A stretch of 64,000 nt of DNA, taken from Bacillus cytotoxicus (GTDB lineage: Bacteria > Bacillota > Bacilli > Bacillales > Bacillaceae_G). Below the pieces are notes generated by a model. It was not told where the DNA came from, made no database searches, and saw only the letters and a program-made list of their open reading frames with translations. The stretch is taken from contig NZ_JAMBOP010000001.1 in assembly GCF_023715645.1 (NCBI RefSeq), positions 62,001 to 126,000 on the forward strand, read 5' to 3'. The stretch's first letter is position 1; each line of letters begins with the position of its first letter. This document shows, piece by piece, positions 55,255 through 64,000 of the stretch. Made by a program: the position numbers and the translations under genes.

Positions 55255-56208
55255 TTATTTTAGTAAAAACCCAGCAGGTAATGGATCTGTCGGATCTAAT
55301 ACAAACATTTGCATTCCTGTAATAAAACCGCGGCTTTTTAAAGTGAATTTGTATCCATCCTCTGTTTGTTTCGCTACTTGTACTGTCAAAGTACTACCGA
55401 AAATACTTTCATTTACAAATGGCGGCTCCAAGTACAATCGCCCTTTAGAAAGTAAACTTGTATAGCACGCCTTTGTCGATTCAAATCCCGGGGAGCGCAC
55501 GATATACTGGTCTTCACGAAACGTGATTGTTTTAATCCGGCCCTCTTTTAATTGTGAATCATCCATTAAAATGATACCTCTTACTGGAAATTTTGACTCA
55601 AGAGCCTGACGCACCATTTGTCCCCATCTCTTCAATTCAGACAGTTCCTCAACACAAATCTCTGCAGCAATATCGTCTTTTTCAAACACTGCATACAATT
55701 GATCAGCTTGTATGAGGGAAAACTGTGTATTGATATTCGAATGAGACAATGGAATGTTCGTTTCTATTACTTGACACGGTTCACTTTCGATCAACACTGA
55801 AATTACTTCATCATTCTCCATCATAGCGGTAACGGAAATCACACCTTTGAGCGTTTCGATTTTATATTCATTTGACGCTCTCGGCTGCAAATGACCGCAT
55901 TCCAATAAAGCTGTAATAACAGCAACAATACCGCCGTAATGCATCGGAACCGTTCCTTCATGATTGAAAAATAATACCGCGGCATCCGCTTCTTCGTTAA
56001 TCGCCCGTACAACAAGACAGCCATTCAACCCAGCAAATCCGCGCGGCTCATTTAATAAAAGGTAAATTTCATCTGCAAATACATTCATAAACCGTTCATT
56101 TAACTGTTCTAAGTTTTGATAATGAATGAACGGGACATCTTTAATAACACGAAACGCTTCCCCAGCTACGTGTACATCTGTCGTTGCATACGTCTTCTGA
56201 ATTTTCAT
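55255..56208 (-). CDS. proline-racemase-family protein lacking both catalytic cysteines
   Basis: A 317-aa paralogue of the epimerase encoded just upstream: shared NEPRG block and overall layout. The first catalytic position (PMCGH in active enzymes) reads PMHYGG at residues 88-93, and the second (RSPCGTG) reads RSPGFES at 238-244. The Cys/Ser or Cys/Thr pairs used by racemases, epimerases and trans-3-hydroxyproline dehydratases are thus absent. It overlaps the epimerase gene by 4 nt, so the two are made together. It may be a partner subunit or a new activity. Confidence 0.85.
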   Translation of the reverse strand: MKIQKTYATTDVHVAGEAFRVIKDVPFIHYQNLEQLNERFMNVFADEIYLLLNEPRGFAGLNGCLVVRAINEEADAAVLFFNHEGTVPMHYGGIVAVITALLECGHLQPRASNEYKIETLKGVISVTAMMENDEVISVLIESEPCQVIETNIPLSHSNINTQFSLIQADQLYAVFEKDDIAAEICVEELSELKRWGQMVRQALESKFPVRGIILMDDSQLKEGRIKTITFREDQYIVRSPGFESTKACYTSLLSKGRLYLEPPFVNESIFGSTLTVQVAKQTEDGYKFTLKSRGFITGMQMFVLDPTDPLPAGFLLK

Positions 56209-57242
56209 TTCACGTCCTCCGTTTCATGTTCCATTGGCGGAATGAGCAGAAAGCCTTCTTTCAGCGGATCTTTCTCATTGTAGAAGAATCGGTGCATACC
56301 CATTAACCAAGCGGATCCAGTAATTTTGGTTACAACAGCCTCAACCCCTTCCACATCCGTCGTTTCTAGTACGCGTCCCCTAAATAAGGAACCGACAATG
56401 CTTTCGTGAACAAATTCTTCGCCAATTGAAATTTCTTGATTCGTATATAAGACAGCCAATTTCGCAGAGGTACCTGTTCCACATGGTGAACGGTCAATTC
56501 CTCCTGGCGGAACAATCACTGTGTTTTTCACATCCGCTTCCTCATGGGTTGGTTCCGTAAAAAACTCCACATGAGTTAACCCTTTAATAAACGAATATTG
56601 TGGATGAACGATTTCAACTTTTTCATTAATGGTATTTCTAATGTCGATTGCAGTTTCAATTATGTGAGAAGCATTCTCTGGAATTAGCTCGAGTCTAACC
56701 GATTTTGCATCAATGATTGCGTAAAAATTCCCGCCATACGCAATATCGGCATCTACACGCCCAATTCTCTCGACATCAACGGAAATACGTTTTAAAAGAA
56801 ACGCTGGGATATTGCAAAAAGACACTTCTTTTGCTTTTCCATTTTCAATTGAAATATCCACTTCAACGAGCCCAGCAGGCGTATCCAATTTCAAGGAAGT
56901 AACTGGCTCTTGAATGGGAATTAATCCAGACTCAACTAGAGCTGTGCACACACCAATCGTGTCATGTCCACACATCGGTAAATAGCCACCTGTCTCTATG
57001 TAAATCACACCAATATCTGCTTCTGGATGGCAAGGGTCTGTTAATAAAGCACCAGACATAACATCATGGCCGCGCGGTTCATTCATTAACAGTTTACGAA
57101 TCCAATCATATTCCTTTTTCATATGGAGCATTTTTTCTGACATTGTTTCCCCAACTAGTTTTGGAAGCCCGCTAATTAATGTTCTCGTCGGATTCCCGCC
57201 TGTGTGTGTATCAATTGTCGTAAAGACTCTTTGTGCCTTCAT
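56205..57242 (-). CDS. 4-hydroxyproline 2-epimerase
   Basis: A 345-aa member of the proline racemase family with both catalytic cysteines: Cys91 in PMCGHDTIG and Cys254 in DRSPCGTGTSAK. It interconverts trans-4-hydroxy-L-proline and cis-4-hydroxy-D-proline, the first catabolic step. Proline racemase activity is the alternative, but the adjacent D-amino-acid dehydrogenase, deaminase and semialdehyde dehydrogenase favour hydroxyproline. It overlaps the oxidoreductase gene by 4 nt upstream and the inactive paralogue by 4 nt downstream. Confidence 0.9.
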   Translation of the reverse strand: MKAQRVFTTIDTHTGGNPTRTLISGLPKLVGETMSEKMLHMKKEYDWIRKLLMNEPRGHDVMSGALLTDPCHPEADIGVIYIETGGYLPMCGHDTIGVCTALVESGLIPIQEPVTSLKLDTPAGLVEVDISIENGKAKEVSFCNIPAFLLKRISVDVERIGRVDADIAYGGNFYAIIDAKSVRLELIPENASHIIETAIDIRNTINEKVEIVHPQYSFIKGLTHVEFFTEPTHEEADVKNTVIVPPGGIDRSPCGTGTSAKLAVLYTNQEISIGEEFVHESIVGSLFRGRVLETTDVEGVEAVVTKITGSAWLMGMHRFFYNEKDPLKEGFLLIPPMEHETEDVK

Positions 57243-58414
57243 CGGCTCAACATCCTTTCTGAAAATCGGTTAAAGCTAAGCGGATCAACAGGAATAGATG
57301 TTTCTTTTTCGTTAATGAGTTCTTCTACTATTTTCCCTGTTACTGCTGCGAGGCTAATGCCGTCCCCTTCATGGCCCGCCGCAATATAATAATTTGGAAT
57401 TGTATCCACGCGTGAAACGATTGGCAAATGATCCTCCGTCCATGGACGCAACCCTGTATATGAACGAATGACCATCATATCCGCCATTTTCGGATAAAAT
57501 CTAATTGCTCTGTTTGCAATACATTTAATGACTTCATTGTTTACTGCCGTTTGAAAACCAACAAATTCTCTGCTGCTGCCAATTAAAAAGTTTTGACTTT
57601 CTGTTGGTTCAAAGACAAGAGCGACTCCGTATTTTTCAGTTAATGGATCGACAATGCGCTTTCCACCAAACTTAGAAATTAAGTAACCAAACTCCATTAC
57701 TTTTCGGCACCCTACGTGCTGCTGCCTCGAAGCAACAATAATATGCCCTTTTCTCGGTTCAATTGGTATTGAAATATCAAGCATCTTTCCTATTTTAGGT
57801 GCCCATACTCCAGCCGCATTAACGACATCATCGGCAGTAAAAGTTCCGTTTGTCGTTTCGACAACAAATGAACCACTTTCTTCTTTTCTCATTTGTTTTA
57901 CTTCTGTATGTTTGAAAGCTTTAGCTCCTAATTTTTTCGCTTCCTCCAAAAGTGAAAAAGCTAAAAGATACGGGTTCACTGTGGAATCAGTAGCGCATTC
58001 TAGCCCCCCTAATAAATCATCTGCAAAAAAGGGAGACTCTTGCCGAATATCCTGCCGATCAAGCATTCGAAATGGTAATCCAGCGGCTTTTTGACGATCT
58101 ACCCATTTTTGCGCCGCCTCCATCTCCTCATCTGATTCACAGACAAGGATGCTTCCCGGAGCACGATATTCAAATGAATGCTCTAACTCTTTGCTTAATT
58201 CACCCACTAAATTTTGACTAAACAACGACATCTGACTATCGAAACCTGGGTCTTTATCAATCGCCAAAATATTGCCGTCACACCTTGAAGACGTGCCACT
58301 AACAAATTCTCCTTTTTCGATTATCGTTACATCTCTTCCATATTTAGATGCATAATAAGCAATTGAACAGCCAATAATTCCCCCGCCAATGACTAACACG
58401 TCACAATGTTTCAC
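57239..58414 (-). CDS. FAD amine-oxidase subunit of D-hydroxyproline dehydrogenase
   Basis: A 391-aa DAO/glycine-oxidase-fold flavoprotein. Rossmann motif VIGGGIIGCSIAYYASKYG at about residues 8-26, with the C-terminal GHEGDGISLAAVTGK near 360. Start GTG 58414 lies 8 nt after GAGGAGG. In known D-hydroxyproline dehydrogenases such a subunit joins two FeS/FAD partners, which are encoded here on the opposite arm. First gene of the leftward operon, behind a -24/-12 promoter. Confidence 0.88.
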   Translation of the reverse strand: MKHCDVLVIGGGIIGCSIAYYASKYGRDVTIIEKGEFVSGTSSRCDGNILAIDKDPGFDSQMSLFSQNLVGELSKELEHSFEYRAPGSILVCESDEEMEAAQKWVDRQKAAGLPFRMLDRQDIRQESPFFADDLLGGLECATDSTVNPYLLAFSLLEEAKKLGAKAFKHTEVKQMRKEESGSFVVETTNGTFTADDVVNAAGVWAPKIGKMLDISIPIEPRKGHIIVASRQQHVGCRKVMEFGYLISKFGGKRIVDPLTEKYGVALVFEPTESQNFLIGSSREFVGFQTAVNNEVIKCIANRAIRFYPKMADMMVIRSYTGLRPWTEDHLPIVSRVDTIPNYYIAAGHEGDGISLAAVTGKIVEELINEKETSIPVDPLSFNRFSERMLSR

Positions 58415-58455
58415 ATAACATTCCTCCTCTCGATGAAATGGCCTCATCACTTAAA

Positions 58456-58472
58456 ATGCAATTTGTGTGCCA
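58456..58472 (-). promoter_or_regulatory. sigma-54 promoter of the leftward hydroxyproline operon
   Basis: On the minus strand TGGCACACAAATTGCAT, a full match to TGGCAC-N5-TTGCW. 42 nt before the GTG start. Confidence 0.85.
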
Positions 58473-58529
58473 ATTAACGCAAAACTTTCAAAATGAACAT
58501 TATTTCTTCCCTTGCTACTTTATTCCGCT

Positions 58530-58618
58530 TCAATAAGCCCCACCTCAAAATGATGGGAAAATGTGAAAGATGAGTAGAGGATAAAAACTCCCCACTGATG
58601 GAAGTTTTACCTTATCAC
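58530..58618 (-). repeat. diverged bcr1-like repeat
   Basis: TTATTCCGCTTCAATAAGCCC at left and CCCCACTGATGGAAGTTTTACC at right, inverse to the 41.7-kb copy. It lies between the two divergent hydroxyproline units. Confidence 0.5.
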
Positions 58619-58700
58619 AAAATATTTCAAATTTTTTGTAAACAGGTGTATAATTTTCTTTACAGTGTTTATGTTTTTTTACAGTATGGAGGGGATTATT

Positions 58701-60371
58701 ATGTTTTCATTACCGTCAGTGAAAGAAATAATAAAACAATATCTAATAGACACATCATTCGATAAACAACGGATCGAACAGAAAAACGGGGAATTTTATT
58801 ATCGTTCAACATCAAAAACGCCTGCTATTCCATGCAAAGTCGTATACGAAGATGATTCATTATTCACCTTGATTCAGGCGTTTCACCATCATTCCACAGC
58901 TATTATTTTTGATACAAACAAACATCCAGTAGGCTGTATAACAGCTGCACAACTCATTCATTTTCTTCATAACTCTTACAATCAACTAAATTCTTTTTAT
59001 GAAACTGTCATTCAAACGACGGATTCTTCTGTCACGGTCATTGATGATAAAGAACGTGTTCGTACATGGACAGAAGGAGCTGAAAAAATATTCTCAGTTA
59101 AAGGACAAGATATAATCGGCCAACCAATTACAGATTTCTTTGATTATAAAAATCTCGAGATCTTGCAATCTCTACATACAGGGAAACGCATTGCAAGGCA
59201 GCACCATCAGCCTCAGTCTGATTTATTTGTCTTAATTAACTCTAACCCGGTTTATTTTAACGATCAGATTATCGGTGCAGTCGTTTCAGAAACAGATATT
59301 ACAAATCAAGTTGTACTGAATGAGAAATTATTTAATATGTCCAATGAAGTACACCGACTAGAACAAGAAGTGGCAAAATATAAGGATTCATCCGATCCCT
59401 TTCATTCCATTAAGGGAAAAAGTATCGCACTGCAAAGAACAGTAGATTTAGCTAAAAGAGTATGTTCTGTAAAATCGACTGTTCTCATATTAGGCGAAAG
59501 CGGCGTCGGAAAAGAAGTGTTTGCCAAAGCTATTCATGAAGCAAGCGAGGAACCGAAAGCGCCTTTCATTTCAATTAACTGCGGTGCAATACCGGCATTT
59601 TTATTTGAAAGTGAGCTATTCGGATATGAACGAGGTGCCTTCTCTGGTGCTGACAGTAAAGGGAAAAAAGGAAAAATAGAACTCGCAAAAGGTGGGACAT
59701 TATTTCTCGATGAAATAGGCGAAATGCCGCTCGAAATGCAAGTAAAGCTTCTTCGCGTGCTGCAAGAACGGAAATATTACCGGGTCGGCGGAGAAAAAGA
59801 ACTCAGCATCGACTTCCGTATCATCGCTGCCACAAATCGTGATTTACAAGAATTAATGAAACAAGGACAGTTCCGTGAAGATTTATATTACCGACTCAAT
59901 GTAGTGAGTTTGAACATCCCTCCTTTAAGAGAGCGGCAAGAAGATATTATTGAATTAACTCACTATTTCTTACATGATTTTTCTTTAAGCTATCAGCGGC
60001 CAATACATGAATTTCCGCCAGAAGTCATGCATGAATTGCTTCGTTATGATTGGCCTGGCAATATTCGCGAACTGCGTAATGTCATAGAACGACTTATTGT
60101 ATTTGCAACAGATGGTGTCATAAAAAGAGAGTATTTACCCTTCCATACAAAAAATATTAGTTTTGAAAGTGCGGTGCAGACTGCATCTCATGTCCTGCTA
60201 GAAAATGATTGCACCATCTTACCATTACAAGAAGAAATGGCTCAACATGAGAAAAAGATCATTGAAAGAGCGTTACATATATTAGATGGCAATAAATTAG
60301 AATGTGCAAAACAACTTGGTATTACAAGAGCCACTTTATATAATCGCTTAAAGCGGCTTGGCTTAAATTAA
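58701..60371 (+). CDS. sigma-54-dependent activator with PAS domain
   Basis: A 556-aa enhancer-binding protein. N-terminal sensory part with a PAS domain (about residues 98-208), AAA+ domain with Walker A GESGVGKE at 265-272 and [10 protein letters not shown] Walker B, and a Fis-type HTH at the end ([23 protein letters not shown]). The sigma-54 contact loop reads GAFSGA (312-317) rather than GAFTGA. It is divergent from the catabolic operon and most likely activates both -24/-12 promoters in response to hydroxyproline or a product. ATG 58701 follows GGAGGGG. Confidence 0.92.
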   Translation: MFSLPSVKEIIKQYLIDTSFDKQRIEQKNGEFYYRSTSKTPAIPCKVVYEDDSLFTLIQAFHHHSTAIIFDTNKHPVGCITAAQLIHFLHNSYNQLNSFYETVIQTTDSSVTVIDDKERVRTWTEGAEKIFSVKGQDIIGQPITDFFDYKNLEILQSLHTGKRIARQHHQPQSDLFVLINSNPVYFNDQIIGAVVSETDITNQVVLNEKLFNMSNEVHRLEQEVAKYKDSSDPFHSIKGKSIALQRTVDLAKRVCSVKSTVLILGESGVGKEVFAKAIHEASEEPKAPFISINCGAIPAFLFESELFGYERGAFSGADSKGKKGKIELAKGGTLFLDEIGEMPLEMQVKLLRVLQERKYYRVGGEKELSIDFRIIAATNRDLQELMKQGQFREDLYYRLNVVSLNIPPLRERQEDIIELTHYFLHDFSLSYQRPIHEFPPEVMHELLRYDWPGNIRELRNVIERLIVFATDGVIKREYLPFHTKNISFESAVQTASHVLLENDCTILPLQEEMAQHEKKIIERALHILDGNKLECAKQLGITRATLYNRLKRLGLN

Positions 60372-60390
60372 TCGCCTACCTCCTCTATGT

Positions 60391-60406
60391 TGGCACATTT
60401 TTTGCA
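60391..60406 (+). promoter_or_regulatory. sigma-54 promoter of the rightward dehydrogenase operon
   Basis: TGGCACATTTTTTGCA, TGGCAC-N5-TTGCW, 38 nt before the first gene. Confidence 0.85.
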
Positions 60407-60443
60407 TAATATTTTGATGAACAACAATGGAGGAGGAATTCAA

Positions 60444-60716
60444 ATGGGGAACAAAGATAGCATTGTAATTTGCCGTTGTGAAGAAGTTACTTACGGACAT
60501 CTTCATGAAACAGCAAATCAACATAAATGCACAGCAAGAGAATTAAAATTAAGAACACGGGCAGGAATGGGCTTTTGTGGAGGTCGCACTTGTAGAATTG
60601 CATTAGATAACATTATTGAAAGCGTCATTCCTAATATCTCACCTAGTGAAATTCCGTTAAAATATCAGCCTCCAATTCGGCCAGTAACATTTGGAACAGT
60701 AGGTGAAAAACAATGA
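60444..60716 (+). CDS. BFD-type [2Fe-2S] subunit of D-hydroxyproline dehydrogenase
   Basis: A 90-aa protein with four cysteines spaced as in bacterioferritin-associated-ferredoxin domains: C10 and C12 (VICRCEEV) and C45 and C50 (GFCGGRTC). It passes electrons between the flavin subunits. The start ATG 60444 follows GGAGGAGG; the longer frame covers the promoter and is wrong. It overlaps the next gene by 4 nt. Confidence 0.88.
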   Translation: MGNKDSIVICRCEEVTYGHLHETANQHKCTARELKLRTRAGMGFCGGRTCRIALDNIIESVIPNISPSEIPLKYQPPIRPVTFGTVGEKQ

Positions 60717-61045
60717 ATAGAATCATGAATCATCCCATTTTAGGGAATTTAAATGATAGAGAACGTATTTCTTTTCAATTTGATGGTGTTGAATATGAAG
60801 CATACGAAAATGAAACGATTGCCGCTGCTCTTTTAGCAAATGGGATAAGAAAACTACGCGTTCACGAAGATACTGGAACACCTAGAGGAATTTATTGTAA
60901 CATCGGCCACTGCTTAGAATGTCGTGTAACTGTCAATCAAAAGCCAAACGTAAGAGCTTGCTTAACAGTCGCCCAGCAAGATATGGTCGTTGAAAGCGGG
61001 AAACAGCATCCGAATATTGTAAGAAGGATGGTGGAAAAGCAATGA
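60713..61045 (+). CDS. ferredoxin-type [2Fe-2S] subunit (HcnA-like)
   Basis: A 110-aa plant-type ferredoxin-fold protein. The cluster ligands C62, C67, C70 and C83 fall in GIYCNIGHCLECRVTVNQKP and RACL. Similar small subunits occur in HcnABC and octopine/nopaline oxidases. Overlaps both neighbours by 4 nt, hence stoichiometric synthesis. Confidence 0.88.
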   Translation: MNRIMNHPILGNLNDRERISFQFDGVEYEAYENETIAAALLANGIRKLRVHEDTGTPRGIYCNIGHCLECRVTVNQKPNVRACLTVAQQDMVVESGKQHPNIVRRMVEKQ

Positions 61046-62277
61046 TTGATGTAATTGTAATTGGAGCAGGTCCAGCAGGATTAGCAGGAGCTATTGCTGC
61101 GGCGGAATTTGGCCTCAAAGTAACTGTTATTGATGAATTTGTAAAGCCAGGTGGCCGATTACTCGGACAACTGCATCAAGAGCCTTCTGGTGAGTGGTGG
61201 AATGGAATTGAAGAATCGAAACGTCTTTATCAAAAAGCGCAGCAATTAACGGTCGATATTCGTTGCGGCGTATCTGTTTACAACTTAACGAAAGAAAATA
61301 ACCTATGGAATGTGCATACGAGTATCGGTACGTTCGAGGCACCATTTGTATTAGTAGCTACCGGCGCTGCTGAGTATCCGATCCCACTTCTAGGCTGGAC
61401 CCTTCCTGGTGTTATGTCAATCGGCGCAGCGCAAGTTATGACAAATGTTCACCGCGTCCAAGTCGGCCAAAAAGGAATCATTATCGGAGCGAATATTTTA
61501 TCATTTGCGATTTTAAATGAATTACAACTCGCTGGCATAACAGTTAACCGTATTGTGCTTCCAGAAAAAAGTGCCCTTAGTAAACAAGCTGGTGACCCTG
61601 AAGCAGTCATGAAATCTCTCTTACATGCAGCACATCTTGCTCCATCGCCGCTGCTACGCATTGGGAGCCATTTCATGAAAAATGATTGGATGAGAAAAAT
61701 CGGGTTGAAATTTTATCCAAAAAGCGGTATGAAAGTAAATGGCACGCCTCTCCAGCTTCGGAAAGCAGCACTCGAAATTATCGGTAAAGATCAAGTGGAA
61801 GGAGTACGTATCGCCAATATAGATGCAAATGGAAATATTATTCAGGGATCTGAAACAATTTACAATGCAGATTTCGTCTGCATTGCAGGCGGCTTATATC
61901 CGCTGGCAGAACTTGCTGCTGTTGCTGGATGCCCATTTCAATACATTCCTGAACTTGGCGGCCACGTTCCTCACCATTCAGAGACGATGGAAACTCCTCT
62001 TGATGGGCTCTTTGTCGCCGGTAACATTACCGGTATCGAAAGCGGAAAAATTGCTATGGCCCAAGGAACAACAGCAGGAGTATCAATTGCCAAACATGCT
62101 GGAAAGGGACTCAGCACAATTGATCAGAAATTACAACAAGCCGTGCAGAATGTCCATATTGTTCGCAAACAAGCTGCAATCCAGTTCAATCCTGAAATCG
62201 AGAATGGCAGAAGCAAAATGTACGAACTTTGGGATCGTCTTTATTCAAATAACAAAGCCTCTAAAAAAATTGTGTAA
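61042..62277 (+). CDS. FAD/NAD(P)-binding subunit (HcnB-like) of D-hydroxyproline dehydrogenase
   Basis: A 411-aa pyridine-nucleotide-disulfide-oxidoreductase-type flavoprotein. N-terminal VIVIGAGPAGLAGAIAAAEFG, the ATG motif LVATGAAEYP near residue 105 and the second FAD motif DGLFVAGNITGIESGKIAMAQG near 320. No redox CxxC is seen. It probably receives electrons via the two FeS proteins and feeds the respiratory chain. Last gene of the rightward operon. Confidence 0.87.
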   Translation: MIDVIVIGAGPAGLAGAIAAAEFGLKVTVIDEFVKPGGRLLGQLHQEPSGEWWNGIEESKRLYQKAQQLTVDIRCGVSVYNLTKENNLWNVHTSIGTFEAPFVLVATGAAEYPIPLLGWTLPGVMSIGAAQVMTNVHRVQVGQKGIIIGANILSFAILNELQLAGITVNRIVLPEKSALSKQAGDPEAVMKSLLHAAHLAPSPLLRIGSHFMKNDWMRKIGLKFYPKSGMKVNGTPLQLRKAALEIIGKDQVEGVRIANIDANGNIIQGSETIYNADFVCIAGGLYPLAELAAVAGCPFQYIPELGGHVPHHSETMETPLDGLFVAGNITGIESGKIAMAQGTTAGVSIAKHAGKGLSTIDQKLQQAVQNVHIVRKQAAIQFNPEIENGRSKMYELWDRLYSNNKASKKIV

Positions 62278-62370
62278 TACATTAAGAAACCCCGCCAGAC
62301 TTTGTTCTAGCGTGTTCGCATTTGTTATACAAAACGATTAAAAACATACCATTTCTCAGTATAAATTACA

Positions 62371-62410
62371 GACCAAGAGCTTAGGAGTTCCCCTAAGCTC
62401 TTGGTCATTT
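62371..62410 (+). terminator. terminator of the dehydrogenase operon
   Basis: GACCAAGAGCTTAGG / CCTAAGCTCTTGGTC perfect stem with T-run. Confidence 0.9.
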
Positions 62411-62413
62411 TTA

Positions 62414-62692
62414 GTAACTACTCCGTCATACATTTCATTTAGAAATTTGGTAAGGAGTATGATTCCAGCGAAAATACGTCCCATTATCTATAGAAAGTTA
62501 TTTTCATTTTCCCGCATATAAATTGCTGTCATGAAGATAAAAATGTACCTACACCTCGCTATCTCTCTTTGTTTTAAAACTTTGCGCGTGGCAGGAAAAG
62601 GCCCTGACCGCTTCTATGCATGGCCAGTCCCTCAGAACCATTTAAAAAGATGCTTTTCTTCCTTTTTTCATAGAGTAACTAAATTTCTTGAA
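62414..62692 (-). repeat. B-type long repeat, minus orientation
   Basis: Near-identical inverse of 6545-6815, from GTAACTACTCCGTCATAC to CATAGAGTAACT. It fills the gap before the VOC gene. Confidence 0.85.
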
Positions 62693-63041
62693 TCATCTCC
62701 ACTCTGTTTCCGAACGGGTCTCTAAACTCAAACCGTTCAAAACCAGGTATAGGTACTCCTTCAATTATCTGAATGTTATTTTGTTCTAACACATTTCTCC
62801 AATGCGATATATCCTCTACTTGATAAGCTATATGGGCTTTTGTTTTTAATCGGTCAAAACCTTCTTCTGTACCTATATGTACATCTCTATCTCCGACCTT
62901 TACCCAAAATCCTCCACGTCCCTTTAGTGATTCGGGCTTTTCCTTCTCAGGTAGACCGAGAATTTCGCAATAAAACTCTTTCCCTTCTTGTTCAGCACCT
63001 TTTGGAATAGTTATCTGAGCGTGATGTAAACCAAGAATCAT
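62679..63041 (-). CDS. VOC-family (glyoxalase/bleomycin-resistance fold) protein
   Basis: A 120-aa protein with the paired beta-alpha-beta-beta-beta pattern: LHHAQITIPKG at the start, later KAHIAYQVEDIS, and the C-terminal FEFRDPFGNRVEMIQE. Metal-ligand positions His (HHAQ), His (KAHIAYQ) and Glu (RVEMIQ) are present, so an enzymatic role is possible; substrate unknown. ATG 63041 follows GGGAGAGGA. Its last codons lie within the end of the B-type repeat. Confidence 0.82.
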   Translation of the reverse strand: MILGLHHAQITIPKGAEQEGKEFYCEILGLPEKEKPESLKGRGGFWVKVGDRDVHIGTEEGFDRLKTKAHIAYQVEDISHWRNVLEQNNIQIIEGVPIPGFERFEFRDPFGNRVEMIQEI

Positions 63042-63257
63042 AAAATCCTCTCCCATTATCAATTGAATTTGTGTTAGTTTTCCACTATAACTAATTTTTC
63101 AAATCCTCTAAATACTCTTTTATTTTATAACACTAACTACAATAAGTGAAATATTGATTAATTATAATGTTTAATAAGCATTAATTATGGTTCTTTAAAT
63201 TTAAAACAATAGATTTTCCCCAGAATATAAGACTTACCTTGAATCAATCTTTTCTAA

Positions 63258-63305
63258 AAAAAAACGCATTAAAATTCACATGTAAATTTTAATGCGCTTT
63301 ACTTG
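63258..63305. terminator. terminator-like hairpin upstream of the VOC gene region
   Basis: AACGCATTAAAATT / AATTTTAATGCGCTT stem with flanking A and T tracts. It probably ends the PepSY gene transcript on the minus strand. No gene in 63042-63370. Confidence 0.65.
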
Positions 63306-63370
63306 TTTGTCCCTCTAAACTGAACCCATTCACTTTATTCTAACGGGAGTTCTTATCTATTCTTTTATCG

Positions 63371-64000
63371 TTACGCTGCAGTTACAGAAGAGTCTTTTAG
63401 CCCTCGCTTCTTTTTCTTCTTATGCCACCACATATACGTACCAGTAAACATTAAGATTGATGGTGTCAAACCAGCAATTACATATAGAATTTTTGTAAAT
63501 ACACCACCAAACGTCCCTGTATGTAGTGGTTTAAGCCATGTCTGATACGTCAGCCCATCATCCATCTTTGGATCAAGTTTAGCCAACACTTTCCCGCTAT
63601 ACTGGTCAATCCATACTTTTACATTCCCATTCCCTGGATCGTATGGACGACTCAGCCGGATCTCCACAGCACCCTCTGCTTTTCCTTTTTTCGCTTTCGC
63701 TGGCATTCTCACTTGCATAATATTCCCTTGTGGAACCGCCTTTTCAGCTGCACTTAACAAGGAATCAAGAGGGGGTTTTCCTCCTGGAAGAGGCTTAGAA
63801 ATAAGTTTATCCTTCGGTGGCGCTACGCTCGTTTTTGCTCCGACCCACCCAAAAACTGTCTTATCGTATGTGAAAAATGCACCCGTCAATGACACCACTA
63901 ATAAAAATGGCATAGCAACGATCCCAATAGCTTTATGTAGATCATACTGTTTCACATATGTATTCTTACTGCGTCTTATAACAAAACCAAACATCCACTT
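63371..64000 (-). CDS. PepSY-associated membrane protein, partial
   Basis: About 210 codons up to the window edge. One membrane helix near IGIVAMPFLLVVSLTGAFF, a PepSY-like soluble part (VEIRLSRPYDPGNGNVKVWIDQYSGKVLAKLDP), a second helix, and a basic tail KKKKKRG. The frame stays open through position 64000, so the first visible ATG (63994) need not be the start; family members have extra N-terminal helices. Often linked to iron uptake, but nothing here shows it. Confidence 0.75.
   Translation of the reverse strand, partial: KWMFGFVIRRSKNTYVKQYDLHKAIGIVAMPFLLVVSLTGAFFTYDKTVFGWVGAKTSVAPPKDKLISKPLPGGKPPLDSLLSAAEKAVPQGNIMQVRMPAKAKKGKAEGAVEIRLSRPYDPGNGNVKVWIDQYSGKVLAKLDPKMDDGLTYQTWLKPLHTGTFGGVFTKILYVIAGLTPSILMFTGTYMWWHKKKKKRGLKDSSVTAA

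Noticed and set aside
55255-56208. Calling this gene trans-3-hydroxyproline dehydratase
   Set aside because: Those enzymes keep Ser and Thr at the two catalytic positions; here they appear to be His and Gly.

Overview
The window is chromosomal DNA of a low-GC Gram-positive spore former. The gene order ald, argH-argG, ackA, ytxK, tpx, ytfJ-ytfI, nadF, ytcJ, ytcI, sspA, thiI, iscS, ezrA, refZ, fRMsr, rpsD, (tyrS), acsA/acuABC, ccpA, aroA, ytxJ/ytxG is the order known from the Bacillus subtilis ald-to-ccpA region. Protein style and bcr1-like repeats point to the Bacillus cereus group. Species cannot be fixed by reading alone.

Region 1 (1-30 kb) is the conserved backbone: alanine dehydrogenase, arginine biosynthesis, acetate kinase, thiol peroxidase, sporulation and spore-coat-DNA proteins, thiouridine/Fe-S sulfur transfer (thiI-iscS), the septation regulator ezrA and ribosomal protein S4. 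It is broken up by a short metzincin-like peptidase lying between two repeat copies, and by a YitT-family membrane protein gene preceded by three consecutive leader peptides with alternating hairpins. Region 2 (30-43 kb) holds a remnant of tyrS, a small ECF sigma operon, the acetyl-CoA synthetase acsA divergent from acuABC (which controls AcsA by reversible acetylation), a pair of alpha/beta hydrolase genes of which the second is truncated, ccpA and aroA. Region 3 (43-50 kb) is an eroded accessory segment: aminopeptidase, tandem repeat, fragments of a cytidine deaminase, ABC ATPase and aminoglycoside-phosphotransferase-like gene, an intact CPBP protease, a PepF-like peptidase, a MarR/MFS pair with matching operators, and an IS3-family scar.

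Region 4 (50.4-62.3 kb) is a hydroxyproline utilisation cluster. A permease, an alpha-ketoglutarate-semialdehyde-type dehydrogenase, a DapA-family deaminase, a proline-racemase paralogue lacking both catalytic cysteines, an intact 4-hydroxyproline epimerase and an FAD amine oxidase run leftward. A sigma-54 activator and three further subunits of the D-hydroxyproline dehydrogenase (BFD-type 2Fe-2S, ferredoxin-type 2Fe-2S, FAD/NAD protein) run rightward. Near-consensus -24/-12 promoters precede both arms. The window ends with a VOC protein and part of a PepSY membrane protein.

Over 20 copies of a roughly 150-200 bp non-coding repeat with terminal inverted repeats (MITE-like), in both orientations, fill most intergenic gaps. 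A second, bcr1-like repeat family is also present. Many short ORFs in the window are only translations of these repeats. Promoter, terminator and start-site calls are by eye; no database search was run.
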